Below, piece by piece: positions 44,145-55,833 of a stretch of DNA of 64,000 nt. Position numbers and translations under genes: made by a program. Position 1 is the stretch's first letter. Each line of letters opens with the position of its first letter. The DNA is from Melieria omissa (taxonomy: Eukaryota > Arthropoda > Insecta > Diptera > Ulidiidae), in NCBI GenBank assembly GCA_963971225.1, contig OZ020269.1:33067264-33131263 (forward strand), read 5' to 3'. Below the pieces are notes generated by a model. The model had not been told where the DNA came from, searched no databases, and was given only the letters and a program-made list of their open reading frames with translations.

Positions 44145-45413
44145 CCCTAGAAAGGTAATCTTCGTCGATTCGACGAACACCACATACATTTCTTCAAATT
44201 TCTCCTTATTCGGTGATCTGATTGCTTTCTCTTTTCGTATGATCTCAGTTGGCGATGCGCTTTCGCGGTATACACCAATGCCTCGCTTTGCGTCGTTTCG
44301 TTTTGCGTTTTTTCGAAGTTGCGTCACTGCTGAATTAGTACTAATTTTCACTGTGCGTCGTTAGATTTTCGAAGTTGCGTTGTTTTGGGTTCGAGTGTTG
44401 GAAATTTTCTTTTTTTTTTGTTTCTAATTGCGCCAAGCCATCAAAACTCATGATTCCCTCTCTAACTTTTGTGAAAGAAAGCCGACTTACAACAGCCACT
44501 ATGGACTCAACATACAATGATTAATTTTTATTTTGTTCTTATATATTAATTGAATATTTTATTTTGTTTTAATTGAATTAGTTTTTTTTGTTTTTTGTTT
44601 GTATGTAATACAATTTTTTTTATTTCTGTTTTTTAAATGTCTACTTTGTTCAATTTTCTTTTTAAAATGTAGTATTTTCGTAACCCTGGAACCTATCTTC
44701 GATCTTTACATGGTTTGCTATAGAAAATCATAATTCACTTGACGTCGTTTAAATTTGCGTCGTGTTTTTTTTGAACGTAACCACGTGGCAAAGTGAGGTA
44801 TGGGTGTACAAGGTTTTTCAGCACGAGCGCAGTGTAAGTTTTCTTTTTTTTAAGAAAAACAAAACTAGGCTTCGTCGAAACGACGAAGAATACCATTAAC
44901 GTGACTTTTTGCAACTGAATACGAGTAATTTACATAGCATTTAAGTACTTCAAAATGTCTCGGAATTCGGGGTTATCGGAAGAATTAATTTAAAAATTGT
45001 TTGGAATTGGTTAATTAATTAATTATTAATTAGTTAGTGTACAAGTTAGTTAAATAGTTAATTAGAATTGTAAAAAATTAGTTATATTTTTTGATTTGTT
45101 TGCTTTTTATTTGTTTTTTAAGGAACTATAATTATGTTTCTGGTTTCATAAAGAATCTATGTATTGTTCTTCACTTTATTTTAATTTTAATTATTTCTTA
45201 ACTTTTTAACACAAATTATTGAAAAATACACAAATAATTTTTAAAAATATATACGTTGCTAATTAGTTACACAAAAATGTCTAAGTATAATTATAAAATT
45301 AAGTTGGAGTTTATACGATTTCTAATACTACCAAAAATCAGAGTTGAATACGACTTCGTCGATTCGACAAAGATTACCAACAACGTATGTAAAATATGAT
45401 TACCCTTCTAGGG
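44145..45413. mobile_element. piggyBac-end element (non-autonomous), 1269 bp
   Basis: Left end TTAA-CCCTAGAAAGGTAATC (44141) and right end the complement of CCCTAGAAGGGTAATCATAT, with the TTAA there decayed to TTTA (45414-45417). The right end also shares TACGTTGTTGGTAATC further in, resembling the original Trichoplusia ni piggyBac terminus. The near-palindrome TTCGTCGATTCGACGAA lies at 44161-44177, with related copies at 44871-44886 and 45355-45371. No transposase frame remains. Confidence 0.85.
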
Positions 45414-45417
45414 TTTA

Positions 45418-45580
45418 GTTATGTTTTTCGCATAAACTTTTACTTTCATACCTTTACCTCGTCTGATGCTGATTTTCAAACACATGCGTTGACTTATTTC
45501 TGATTTTGAGTACTTTCGCCAAGTCTGAAGGCAATGGGTCCAATAAATGAATCCTCTTAATCCTTTGTTGCCCTTGGCAG
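45418..45580 (-). repeat. dispersed repeat family X, copy 3 (inverted)
   Basis: Matches the complement of 16700-16850, for example ACCTCGTCTGATGCTGATTT and GCGTTGACTTATTTCTGATT. The piggyBac-end element lies directly against it. Confidence 0.6.
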
Positions 45581-45697
45581 ATTTTGATGAAAAATACTTG
45601 TCTAATTATTTCTCATTTGAAGTAAAAAACCCATTAAATCATGTTTTCTCATATAAACAATTAACCAAAAAACACGTATCGAATTATTTTACATTTA

Positions 45698-46411
45698 GGG
45701 GGTCCTACCATGTAACACTTTCAAAACATGCATTTTTTTTTTTTGCATTTTTCTAAAGGTAATGTATCTAAAAATAAGATACAAAAAGGAATTTGCTGAA
45801 TTCCGAAGGGAAAACAGGTTTTACGGCAAGTTTTATCACGCTTTCCACTGAGTTTTCGCAGCGCGCCAAAGTTTAAAAGCGTTTTTCTCAGAACCACTTT
45901 TTTCGAACTGGTACCGCGCATTTCTAAGGAACTAGTGGACGGTGGATTTTGATAATTATTTTTTAAGTGTGTAAATGTTGTCCTTGTCGTTCGGTACAAG
46001 ATGAGTTTCCAATTGTTATAAACAAAAAATAAAAAAATTGTTTTTATCTGCTTAAAAAACCGTTTTTTTTTCATGATCCGCCATTTTGACAATTGTAACG
46101 ATAATGATGTCAATTATTACCGTACGATAGCGGCAAGTCTGCAGATTGTAAAAAACCTTTCCTTTTGTGTTTCAGACGAACGGTTTTTGCAAAATCGTGT
46201 GTACCATCAACCCACATACTTTTGGAAGGCCTTTTTTTCGCAGGGGTGCTGTGGCTGCAGCATAACACTTATTTCTTAAACTTGGATTTTTTATACTAAA
46301 AGGACCAATACAAATTAAAAAAAAAACCGCATTGGAATATATTGAATACTTTTCCTTCTGCAAGATCCCAAAAAACGCCTCGAAAAACGGCGTTTACATG
46401 GTAGGACCCCC
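45698..46411. mobile_element. 714-bp TIR element, PIF/Harbinger- or piggyBac-like
   Basis: Perfect 18-bp inverted ends GGGGGTCCTACCATGTAA. TTA flanks both ends (left 45695-45697, right 46412-46414), fitting the TWA target duplication of PIF/Harbinger. The right flank is also the TTAA of the next piggyBac, so a decayed TTAA duplication (TTTA/TTAA) is the alternative. No transposase; a 130-codon frame on the minus strand lacks recognisable content. Confidence 0.75.
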
Positions 46412-46834
46412 TTAACCCTAATCCGTCGTTCGGGTGATTTTTCACCCATTTTCAACTTTGGGATGCTTTAACTTTTCTATATATTGTCCAAAGTGGTTAA
46501 GGTTTCTTGTATTTGCAAATAATTCGTTTCAGAAATTGTCGACGAAGTTTTTTTTTTGCATTATAACGGTGATTACAAAAAAAGTTACGTGGGCGACGTT
46601 CGGGTGATTTTTCACCCATATGCAAATTGTATGGAAACTCGATGCAACACATACAAAATATTCCACAAAAATACGTCCCTGCAACGAAAGTTTTCAGCGG
46701 TCTTTTGTTTTTATAAAACAAGTGAAAGTTTCGCCTATTATTTTAACTGTGTTATGCAACAACAGGTGTCAATCAGCTGTTCTTTGTTTGCATATGAAAG
46801 TGTCTATTTCGCGCGCATTTTCATATGTTCGCCC

Positions 46835-47672
46835 AGAACGTAGAGTCAGTGATAAGTTAGCACCCATTAGAGATATGTGGGAAAAGTGGATTTCACAACA
46901 ACAACTGATATACACGCCATATGAAAATGTCACAGTAGATGAACAATTGCTCGCTTTTCGTGGAAGATGTCCCTTTAAGAAATACATTCCAAGCAAGCCC
47001 GCCAAATATGGTTTGAAAATATGGGCTCTTTGTGGCAGCAAAACTAACTTTGCTTGGAATATGCAGGTTTATACTGGGAAAGCACCTGGTGCGGCGCCTG
47101 AGCGAAATCAAGATCAAAGAGTTGTTCTGGACCTAGTGAAGGACCTAAAGGGTCGTAATATTATTTGCGATAATTTTTTCACCACTTACAACTTTGCCAC
47201 TGAGTTACTAAAAAAACAGAATACTTTGATTGGTACAGTAAGGTCAAATAAAAGATTTTTGCCTGATTTAAATAAGAAAACAATTCGTCAGCGGTCTGTA
47301 TACTCAAGCACATTTTTCTTCAGTAATGCTATATCTCTCGTTCAATACGTTCCAAAAAAGTATAAGCTTGTTAACGTTTTGAGCACTTTTCATCATGACC
47401 TGGGAGTATCGGCAGGCGAAAAAAAACTGCCCGAAATGATAAATTTTTACAATAAGACAAAAGCAGGAGTTGATACTTTGGACCAATTGGTTGGCAACTA
47501 TAGCGTAAAACGAAAAACTAATCGCTGGCCATATGCCTTGTTTTGTAACATGGTAGACATTTCAGCATTGAATGCATATGTTTTGTGGATGGAAGTCGAT
47601 CCTAACTGGAATCAAAACAAAAAGTATAAGCGGCGAATTTTTCTGAAAGAATTGGGATTGAGTTTAATTAAT
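46835..47672 (+). pseudogene. piggyBac transposase, catalytic core (5' part)
   Basis: Homology starts at about RRVSDKLAPIRDMWEKW (46833) and continues to LGLSLIN at 47672; the open frame itself extends back to 46620, but that leader does not look like transposase, so the normal N-terminus is deleted. In the open-frame numbering (from 46620) the catalytic triad is complete: D107 (TVDEQL), D184 (CDNFFTTY) and D285 (GVDTLDQ). The frame then runs into the inserted repeat and stops at 47700-47702. It belongs to a different lineage from the transposase at 86-1887, with different termini and sequence. Confidence 0.88.
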
Positions 47673-50634
47673 ATGGCGTTCAAACTGACTCATTTAAACT
47701 AGTTTAAGTAAAAAGAGCTTTTTGTTGAACACAACCGTCCAGACTGCTCAATGAAGTTTAATTTGACAGCAGTTTGTTTACAAACAACAAACAAATAATT
47801 TTGTGAACTGATGTGCTGGGAGCATAATTCGAGCGAAATATTGGCGCATATTTCATAAACCACGGCATCGTACTCAACTTCATTCAATATTAGACGCCAG
47901 TGCTGCCGAACGTACTACTATAGTAGTATTTTACTACTATTTCATCATCTGTACTACCGTACTACCCACAGGCCGATTGTACTACTATTTTCTGAAATAT
48001 AAGTTTTAGCTATTTAATTTTCATGTTTTAGGTAAGGCTATTAGAAAAGAATATAAAAAAATGTTGCCGAACTGAACATTGCCGAAGAACGAAGTTTAGA
48101 CCGATCTTGCCGTTTTTATTTCTAACCAAATATCCTTGGTTTGTGAGCAACTGTATCACATGTGTTTTCGTATGTTTCACTATTTACTGAATTTTTTCGA
48201 TCAAGAAATTGAGCTCGTTGTAGAGTTACCGTTGTGCGACTAAAGTGACAATTGCACCTTTTTTAACCGCGTTGCAAAATGCTGTTCGTACAATACTTAA
48301 CATTGTTGTAATCACATAATACACATAAGCTTTTGATAAAGTGATAAACTTTAAGCAGCGCAACGGATGCGATACCCAAAAATTAACGTCGTGAAATAAT
48401 AGAGTAAATTACTGTATTTAAATACAAAATAACTTAATATTTTTGAATATTCTTGTAAGAATCTTTTAAAATTTGATAAAGACAATAAAGTGGTTGTTGG
48501 GACGTCGCCAAGTCAAAAAAAATTAAACTGAGCTCAAACGTGTAATTCGCAATCATTGAAATATGCTGATAAAAGTGTATAAAATCGTTCGATTTCTCTT
48601 GGGATTGGCATTTTTATTCAACCAGTGCAAATTGGGGACAAATTCCATTGGATTGGAATAAAAAAAAATAATAATTATTAAATTAAAAAATTCAATTCAA
48701 AGTATGCTCAAAATTATCCCATTCTTAATTATGCCATTTTAAAGAAAATATAAATGAAAAATATTGTTCGTCGTGCTTTGTTGCTTTGTTTTGGTGTTGA
48801 TTGGTTTCTCTTGTTTGTTTTTTTTTTATTTTTTTATAGAAATATCTTCAAAATGGGGTTTATAGAGTATATCCGTAGACAAATAATTATAAATCGGACT
48901 GACTTAGGCGGGAAATTGTACATATTCTAGTAATGCAAATATCAAGCTACTACTACTAGTAATGCAAATATTACTACTAGCTAGTCGCTTAGGTCGACTT
49001 TAGTTAAGGGTGCTTGAAAAGGATAAATCCAAAAAATTTATCTCCTACCATAGTTCCCCTAATTGAAACATTTAATTGAAGAACAGAATGTTGAAGTTCT
49101 AGAAGCGGAATAAAGGGCATTGCGAAATCGGAACTTGAGTCAAATTTCGAAAATCTTGGTTTATAACCATTTTGGGGATGTTTTAGAAAAAAACACGATA
49201 TTAATGAATTTATGTTTCCGCTTCTTTGACAGTTTATTGGTACTGTAATTGCGTTTCCGCATAGTAGTCCGAAGTAAATTTAATTAAAGATTAGAAAAGA
49301 AAATGTTAACTGAACGCTGCTGTCCACTCGATTTATCTACGAAAAGTTTATTAGGAGAAACTTTTACGGAAAAAAGGGATCCACCAAAAAACTTACTTTA
49401 AGTATATAATTAAAACATATAAAATTTGTTTACATGAATTTCTTTAACTAAATTACATTGTCTCTTTCACATTTGTATAAATAAAATTGTTAATGTGTTT
49501 TGAAACTTAGTATTTGATTTAGTGGTTGATGAATCCTTGCGGTTTTTACACTGTTAAGAAAACATGCACAAACTCAAAGTTCATAAATACTACCCAAAAA
49601 TCGCAATTTGTACTACTGAAAAAAATTTGAAAACGGCAGCACTGTTAGACGCCTTGTATTCAGATTCCACAAAAAGGCGATGAATGGAATGAAAGCAGTG
49701 CGAGCAAAACGATAATTTTTATATATTTCAAAATTTTCACATTTTCTATGTTTGTTTGGTTTTGTTGTGATAAATTGACAGCTGAATCTGTAGGGATGTT
49801 TTTTCTGGTTTGTGTTTAGGGTGAGCGCTGTGTTCAGTTGACAAAAAAGCTTTTTCATAGAAAGCTTTCGGATGCAACCTTGCTTTATATGGCGTTCAAA
49901 CTGACTCATTTAAACTAGTTTAAGTAAAAAGAGCTTTTTGTTGAACACAACCGTCCAGACTGCTCAATGAAGTTTAATTTGACAGCAGTTTGTTTACACA
50001 CAACAAACAAATATTTTTGTAAACTGATGTGCTGGGAGCATAATTCGAGCGAAATATTGGCGCATATTTCATAAACCACGGCATCGTACTCAACTTCATT
50101 CAATATTAGACGCCTTGTATTCAGATGCCACAAAAAGGCGATGAATGGAATGAAAGCAGTGCGAGCAACACGATAATTTTTATATATTTAAAAATTTTCA
50201 CATTTTCAATGTTTGTTTGGTTTTGTTGTGATAAATTGACAGCTGAATCTGTAGGGATGTTTTTTCTGGTTTGTGTCTAGGGTGTGCGCTGTATTCAGTT
50301 GACAAAAAAGCTTTTTCATAGAAAGCTTTCGGATGCAACCTTGCGTTAAACTCGTTTCAAAACATGTTAAATGGTTTAACACGTTTAATTTCCAACAACA
50401 ATTGCATGTGAATGAACAGGTTTTCGAACTGGTTTTGTTCATTTAACTTGTTCAAGCACATTAAACACGTTTAAGTCGTCAGTTTGAACGCCATATTAAA
50501 CTCGTTTAAAAACATGTTAAATGGTTTAACACGTTTAATTTCCAACAACAATTGCATGTGAATGAACAGGTTTTGTTCATTTAACGTGTTTAAGCACATT
50601 AAACACATTTAAGTCGTCAGTTTGAACGCCATAT
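47671..50634 (+). mobile_element. modular repeat element inserted in piggyBac, itself split by a hAT MITE
   Basis: Ends are inverted copies of ATATGGCGTTCAAACTGAC (47671 and 50634). Without the hAT insert its order is A-B-A-B-C-C. Module A is about 225 bp (47671-47897 and 49887-50115), module B about 232 bp (49653-49886 and 50116-50344), module C about 145 bp (50345-50496 and 50497-50634). Each C copy ends in the inverted terminus GTCAGTTTGAACGCCATAT. C is rich in GTTTAA and TTAAAC motifs. Coding capacity is absent; open frames at 47699-47887 and 49915-50133 are the same sequence in the two A copies. Superfamily unknown. Confidence 0.75.
47898..49644. mobile_element. hAT-type non-autonomous element, 1747 bp
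   Basis: Ends CAGTGCTGCCG and its complement, 11 bp perfect, flanked by 8-bp duplications TTAGACGC (47890-47897 and 49645-49652). TACTACT/AGTAGTA motifs are clustered near the ends (47912-47985 and 49600-49617) and at 48950-48975. No transposase frame. The insertion split a module A/B boundary of the surrounding repeat. Confidence 0.92.
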
Positions 50635-50790
50635 AAGACAGAGATTTTGCGTAGAGCTACGTTACCCAGAGGGAGTCTTCATGCAGACCAATTTTGCATC
50701 AAAAAATACAGAAAGGCATATTCTACTTGCAATTCTTGCAATAAGTATATATGTGGTGACTCTTCCAACTTTTCCTGTCCTCTAAATATT
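50635..50790 (+). pseudogene. piggyBac transposase, C-terminal zinc domain (3' part)
   Basis: After the insertion the frame resumes as KTEILRRATLPRGSL and ends with a Cys-rich domain: FCIKKYRKAYSTCNSCNKYI followed by CGD...SCP. Joining 47672 to 50635 keeps the reading frame if one AT of a 2-bp duplication is removed, which shows that the two pieces were one gene. Confidence 0.8.
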
Positions 50791-50837
50791 CCGAAGCCCA
50801 GCAACGTACCCCAGTTCAAAAATTCCGACCTCATATG

Positions 50838-51225
50838 ATTCTTTCCCCTTTACTTCCATGCAATATTACTTGCGATCATGCACTGTGCGGTTGGAAAAAG
50901 AAAACATATATACTTAACATACAGCTACACGGTGTACCATCGACGCCTGGAATGGGGAGCGGGAATTAGTGAACAAACCGATCTTAGCGAAGTCCTCAAC
51001 CATCCTGCTGTCAGCTCCTTTACATAACAGATGGCGCTACGATCGGTAGCTCACAACATCGGAGGCGTTCTTCCTAAGCGGCGATAAATGGCAGCCCTAT
51101 CACTTAGGACTACCTGCGCCAGGCCAATCACCTACCCTGGCAGAACAACACAACCGATTAACGTAACTAATACAAGGCTGTCTTGTGGAGGCCCAATGCT
51201 CCTGAGAGGACTGAACCAAGAAATA
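50838..51225 (+). repeat. dispersed repeat family Y, copy 2
   Basis: About 380 bp homologous to 19700-20090 in the same orientation. The B-box head seen in copy 1 is only weakly preserved (CCCAGTTCAAAAATTCC near 50811). It follows directly on the piggyBac zinc-domain piece and may have cut off the piggyBac 3' end. Confidence 0.75.
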
Positions 51226-52590
51226 AAATATAAAATATTAACTTCTGTTTCACCCCGCACATTGTGACTTTTATCACTTTTCGGATGCCAAAAGTAATAG
51301 CAGCAGTGTAATTTCAGATGACCATAATTTCTAATTTAATAGTGTTTGTCATGGCGGTCCAGGGGCTTAAGAAACATCTCTGAACCTTTGATGAGCGCTC
51401 CATAGATCTCAATGGTCCAAGTGTAAAATGTACAGAAATCTACTAAAAACAACGCGTGACAGTCATTGCTAAGGAGGTCCATGATTAAAGCAGATTTCCA
51501 GATGAATGGGCGCTTTGTGGCAAATCACTGCGCAGTGCACTGCTCACCCATAAGATTACAGTAAATTAATTCCCAGTGACTGGTTTTTAATTTCATTATT
51601 AATATTTATGTTTTACGTTGTTTTTATCAAATGAAAAATTTTCTGAAGAAATAAATTTTCGCATTTTGCATTCACGTAAAATCGAAGGCTTAATACGAAC
51701 ATTTTCCATATGTTGCAATCAATTAAAAATGCTTTTTTCTGAAATAAACTTGAAACGCTGCAAAAGCGCTGCGAAAATAGCCAACTGGCCGAGGCAGGTG
51801 TCGCTGCTGCGGGGGCGGCATGAATGCCAAAGGGATTTTTTAAATCGGTTTCGCAACCCTTTCGTTTGTTGCGCGTTATACAAAAATTTCTACTGCAGCT
51901 GCTGCACGCTGTGCGCTTCGTGGCGGCACACGTTCGCCGGTGAAAACCAAAGGCCTTTGTTGTTATTGTTGGCATTCTTTAATCCAACTTTATTGGAAAG
52001 CATTTTTCGTGTTGCTCGCATTGGATGTGGCAACATTGACGAAACATGCTGCGCGCGGAATTCGACCAAAAAATTGTGCCAAAACAACATTTCGCTGTTT
52101 GCATCGATTCGCTTTTGCTTTTATCGGCCAACGTGCAGCGGTGTCTGGTGTTTTGGGGCGTTAACTAGTTTTTGCACTGCGGCAAGTGGCGGCGCGTATA
52201 AAGTGTTTCTCGCGCCTATGATGCCGCGCAGCCGATTTCAATTACTCAATTCAAGGACAACGCTTCAACACTCCGGTTATCAAAATTGCGTCCAATACTA
52301 GAAAAGTTCCAACAGACGCCAGAACTTGTTGTTCTGGGCGTTGGTAAAATCTTTCTTTTAAACCATGTTTTATAACTTTTTAATCTCTTCAGATTTAACA
52401 CAAATAAAAGACCGCTTAAAAGCAATTAAAGATATTTTAAATAATATTTTTAAAATTTGTACAAAAAAAGTTGCAACCTTTTCACTTATTTTATATAATA
52501 AAATTCATTTATTTGGACGGTTATCTCTTCTCTCTTCTTATTGAAAACGTTAATGCTGTTGGATATCACAATGGACCCATTTGTGGTCTG
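51226..52590. other. unique DNA, no supported gene
   Basis: GC-richer at 51740-52320. A 227-codon open frame (51618-52301) is Cys-, Phe- and Ser-rich without recognisable domain and is open in overlapping frames on the other strand, so it is not called. A GCGTATAAAG TATA-like motif is present at about 52193. Confidence 0.35.
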
Positions 52591-52787
52591 GATTAGATTA
52601 GATTAGATTAGATTAGATTAGATTAGATTAGATTAGATTAGATTAGATTAGATTAGATTAGATAAGATTAGATTAGATTAGATTAAATTAGATTAGATTA
52701 GATTAGATTAGATTAGATTAGATTAGATTAGATTAGATTAGATTAGATTAGATTAGATTAAATTAGATTGGATTAGATTAGATTAGA
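52591..52787. repeat. (GATTA)n microsatellite
   Basis: About 39 units of GATTA (equivalently TTAGA), nearly perfect, with a few A-for-G and other substitutions. It resembles the insect telomere unit TTAGG but differs from it, is internal, and Diptera lack TTAGG telomeres. Confidence 0.97.
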
Positions 52788-55336
52788 CAAGGGATACAGG
52801 CTACAAGGATACTTGAGTGGCTTAAGGATTCATGGATACTTATTACCCTTCATAAGAATTAACTGTCATTTAGTAGATTTCCGACGTGTAGCACTAAAGT
52901 CAGTTCAAAGTTCAAGGTCAGACAATAATGCTACGAACAAATGAAGAGCTGCAATTTTCTGCAATGAGAATTGAATATTTTTATCGGCAAATTAGAAAAC
53001 CCATTGACTCAACTTTGTGCCAACTGCCACAATTAATTTTGTGTAGTTCGACTGCAGATGGCGTGCAGTCGCCCTATTCGCTGCCTTGAAGTCGACACAC
53101 ACACACACACACATGCGCACCATAGAGTAGCAAGCATAGTTGCGTGCCGGTAGCCGGTGGGAGGGGCGCGCGCGTAAATTTCATTCGAGCTTAATTGAAG
53201 CGAACGAGTTGAAAATTGTGCAACTTTCTGCAATTTATTTGCGATTAAATGGATTTAAAATTCGTCGCAAATGTAATTAAGAGCGAGTTGCCAAAAACTG
53301 TCGACGCACAATGGCTGCCGGTGCTGACAGATCCGCAAAGCAAACAACGCAGGCGACAATGCGATTAACAAGTTTTCGGGCGATGGCCAAATATTTACAA
53401 AATTAGCTAAGCTAATGGCCAAAATGCCGTCGGCCAACAAATACACACAACGGCAACTTGATTATAACTAACAAAAGCGCAATTGCCGCGAAATGGCTGG
53501 TCACGTGATGGACTCGTTCGTGCGAAGGGAGGTGTGTTGGTGTTATTCGGTGGAACAGGATGTCACCTTTGAATTTTGCCAAATGCTGAACGCAAGCAAA
53601 ACATTTTGCAATGCCGGTATTTGCTTGCGAACTTTATTCGGAGGTTAATTTGTTTTGTGTGTAACTTTCCACGTTTCGGTCTTGAATTTTACATAAAAGT
53701 GCGCACCGCAGCATTGGAAACTGAATGAATTAAACATGAAATTCAAATCGAAATTGAAGGCTAATCAAATTGTGCGCGTGGTTTCATGCAAATATTGGCA
53801 AATGTTGGTCTTCTAAAGGTTTGCGTGGATTTCTAATTAAATGCCCAGAGACGCTGCGGTCGAGTGCTGACGGAATTTGGCAGCCGAGTTTCGTGCGAAT
53901 TCAAGCGAAATTTCGACCGTGCAAATGCCACTTGACGCATGCAAACAACGCCGCTCGATATTTAGGCGTTGCGTTGTTTAGTCCGACTGCGTCAAGCAGT
54001 AAATTTCCGGAAATTAATAGCGACCGACTAGACACCAGCACACAAATATGTCGCGCTTTGTGGTGCGGTGCACATTTGTTGTTGCTGCCACCCGCTGACG
54101 TCAACAGATACAGCGAAAAGCAGTTAATTGGCTCGCACGCCCACACTCACACTTGACGGTCCATTATTCTTGCGCCGACTGTCGCAGTTGCATTGTTGAA
54201 ACGGCTCGTTGTTGCGGACTCATTTGTTGTTCCATGATTATTTACGGTGCGGCGGATTTCGGCTAACAACGAGTAGGACGCGCTTGTTTAAATATAATTA
54301 ACCGAAATCACACCGACCGATTTGGTCGGTTCAACTCGACTCGACTGGCTGACCGGCTGTTTGCAACATAAATCCGTGGCCAATTTAATCATTCATCATT
54401 AACTGTCATCGCAACGCGGTACCAAGTGTTTGTTTTTGTTTTTGTTAATATATTTGTATTTGCTTTGTTGCTGTTTTGCGGCTATTGCGGTTACTTTGTT
54501 AAGATTGCCGAGCGGATGAATGAGCCATGCCGTAGCAATTGAGCCACAACAAAACTGCGGCTCAATTTGGCTCAATTAATGTTGCCTACATTCGGGCGTC
54601 AGTGGCGATTGTTGCCATGTAAATATTAATTGCTGTGCGGTTTCGGCGCTTTTTCGTTGGCGTGACAAATTGCCATTTTGTTGACTTACTGGACGCGCTG
54701 CCACGTCTATGTGAGAGCTTATGACTGTGTGTGTGTGTGTGTGTGAGTGTGACGCTGTGGCGCTGCTGGGCTGACTTTTGTTTTATAATTTTGTGGCTTT
54801 TTGTTTGATTTTGGGTTTTGAAAGTTCAAGGCAGGCGAATAGGCGCGCAAAAGTAAATATTCCGATTGTGTTGCAATGCAATCGCTGCGGTGTTTGCACG
54901 GAGAGCAATTAGTGTTATCCCTTTAAGCCCAATAATAACACTTTCACAAATTGTTTGACATATTTATGACTCAACTTAATTTATTGCTCAATCAGTGAAA
55001 GTTTTCAAGTGAATTTATTAGAACTTGCTGGACTGTTCTACAAATCAGGAACTCATTGCTTATCTTCAAAAATTTGTGTTGTACTAATTTGGGTGGATGA
55101 CAGCGCAAATAACATTCATTCTTGAGCTGATATTTTAGTATCTTGTAAACAAATCATCTGACAAGTTTAAGCGTCCATTATAGCAAAAGGACATACTTTT
55201 GCTTCCTATTATATCTGACAGGTAAAAATACAGTTTGTTAAAGTTAAAGTTTATTTATAAAGTTCATCATTGCCATAAAATTACAAAATTCCAGCCCAGG
55301 TGAGCTTTAGCTACTTTAGTGACCTTGTTTTATTCC
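52788..55336. other. unique GC-richer DNA, possible regulatory region, no supported gene
   Basis: Contains a CA run at 53095-53112, a GT run at 54727-54746 and an 8-bp E-box palindrome TCACGTGA at 53501-53508. Open frames up to 128 codons overlap on both strands and show no domain. Few repeats compared with the rest of the window, so conserved non-coding DNA of a flanking gene is possible. Confidence 0.35.
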
Positions 55337-55340
55337 TTAA

Positions 55341-55829
55341 CCCTTTCGACCCCAAACAACAGCAACAGCTACGATTGATTTATGTGTTTAATTTAAGTAG
55401 GCACCAACAAATTAATATTCTTAGAAGTGAATTTAAAGCAAATTACAAAAATTTAACTGTTATATCTAAAATCATTTCTAATAATTTGCAGCGATATCAG
55501 CGAAAGTTTGTGTTCTAATTGAAGTCTACGAATTGGGCGCGTTTAATCAAAACCCTGTTTCTTTAGTAATGGTTAAATAAAAACAAGAAGTGATCATTTT
55601 GTATTTCTCCAAAAATATTAAATAATTTTTTTGTGATTAAAAAGTATTGAAACAACATTTATTCAACCCGTTTTAAGCTACAATTGTTTAAAAGTAAACT
55701 AGCTCTAGAACTCTAACAAAGAAGCGTGGCGTCTTCAAATGTCGTGTGCACATGTCTTAGGCAAGTGTTGCATGATTTAAATACCAAAAAGTAATATCGA
55801 GACAGGTAAAGATTAGGGGGTCGAAAGGG
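55341..55829. mobile_element. TTAA-flanked MITE, 489 bp
   Basis: Ends CCCTTTCGACCCC (55341) and its complement ending at 55829, 13 bp perfect, flanked by TTAA at 55337-55340 and 55830-55833. Non-coding. The start CCCTTTCG equals that of the piggyBac at 2409, although the internal sequence differs. Confidence 0.88.
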
Positions 55830-55833
55830 TTAA

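Larger units (their letters stand above)
46416..50838 (+). mobile_element. second piggyBac element, split by a nested insertion
   Basis: Starts TTAA-CCCTAATCCGTCGTTC at 46412. The near-palindrome GGGTGATTTTTCACCC occurs just inside (46432-46447) and again at 46602-46617 in front of the transposase. The coding part is split at 47672/50635 by a 2.96-kb insertion. The 3' terminus is not found: after the zinc domain (about 50790) a dispersed repeat follows. Confidence 0.8.

Noticed and set aside
51618..52301. 227-codon open frame on the plus strand
   Set aside because: Cys/Phe/Ser-rich without domain or start context; the opposite strand is also open across the same GC-richer block.
52591..52787. 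Telomeric repeat
   Set aside because: Unit is TTAGA and not TTAGG, the array is internal and short, and flies lack the telomerase repeat.
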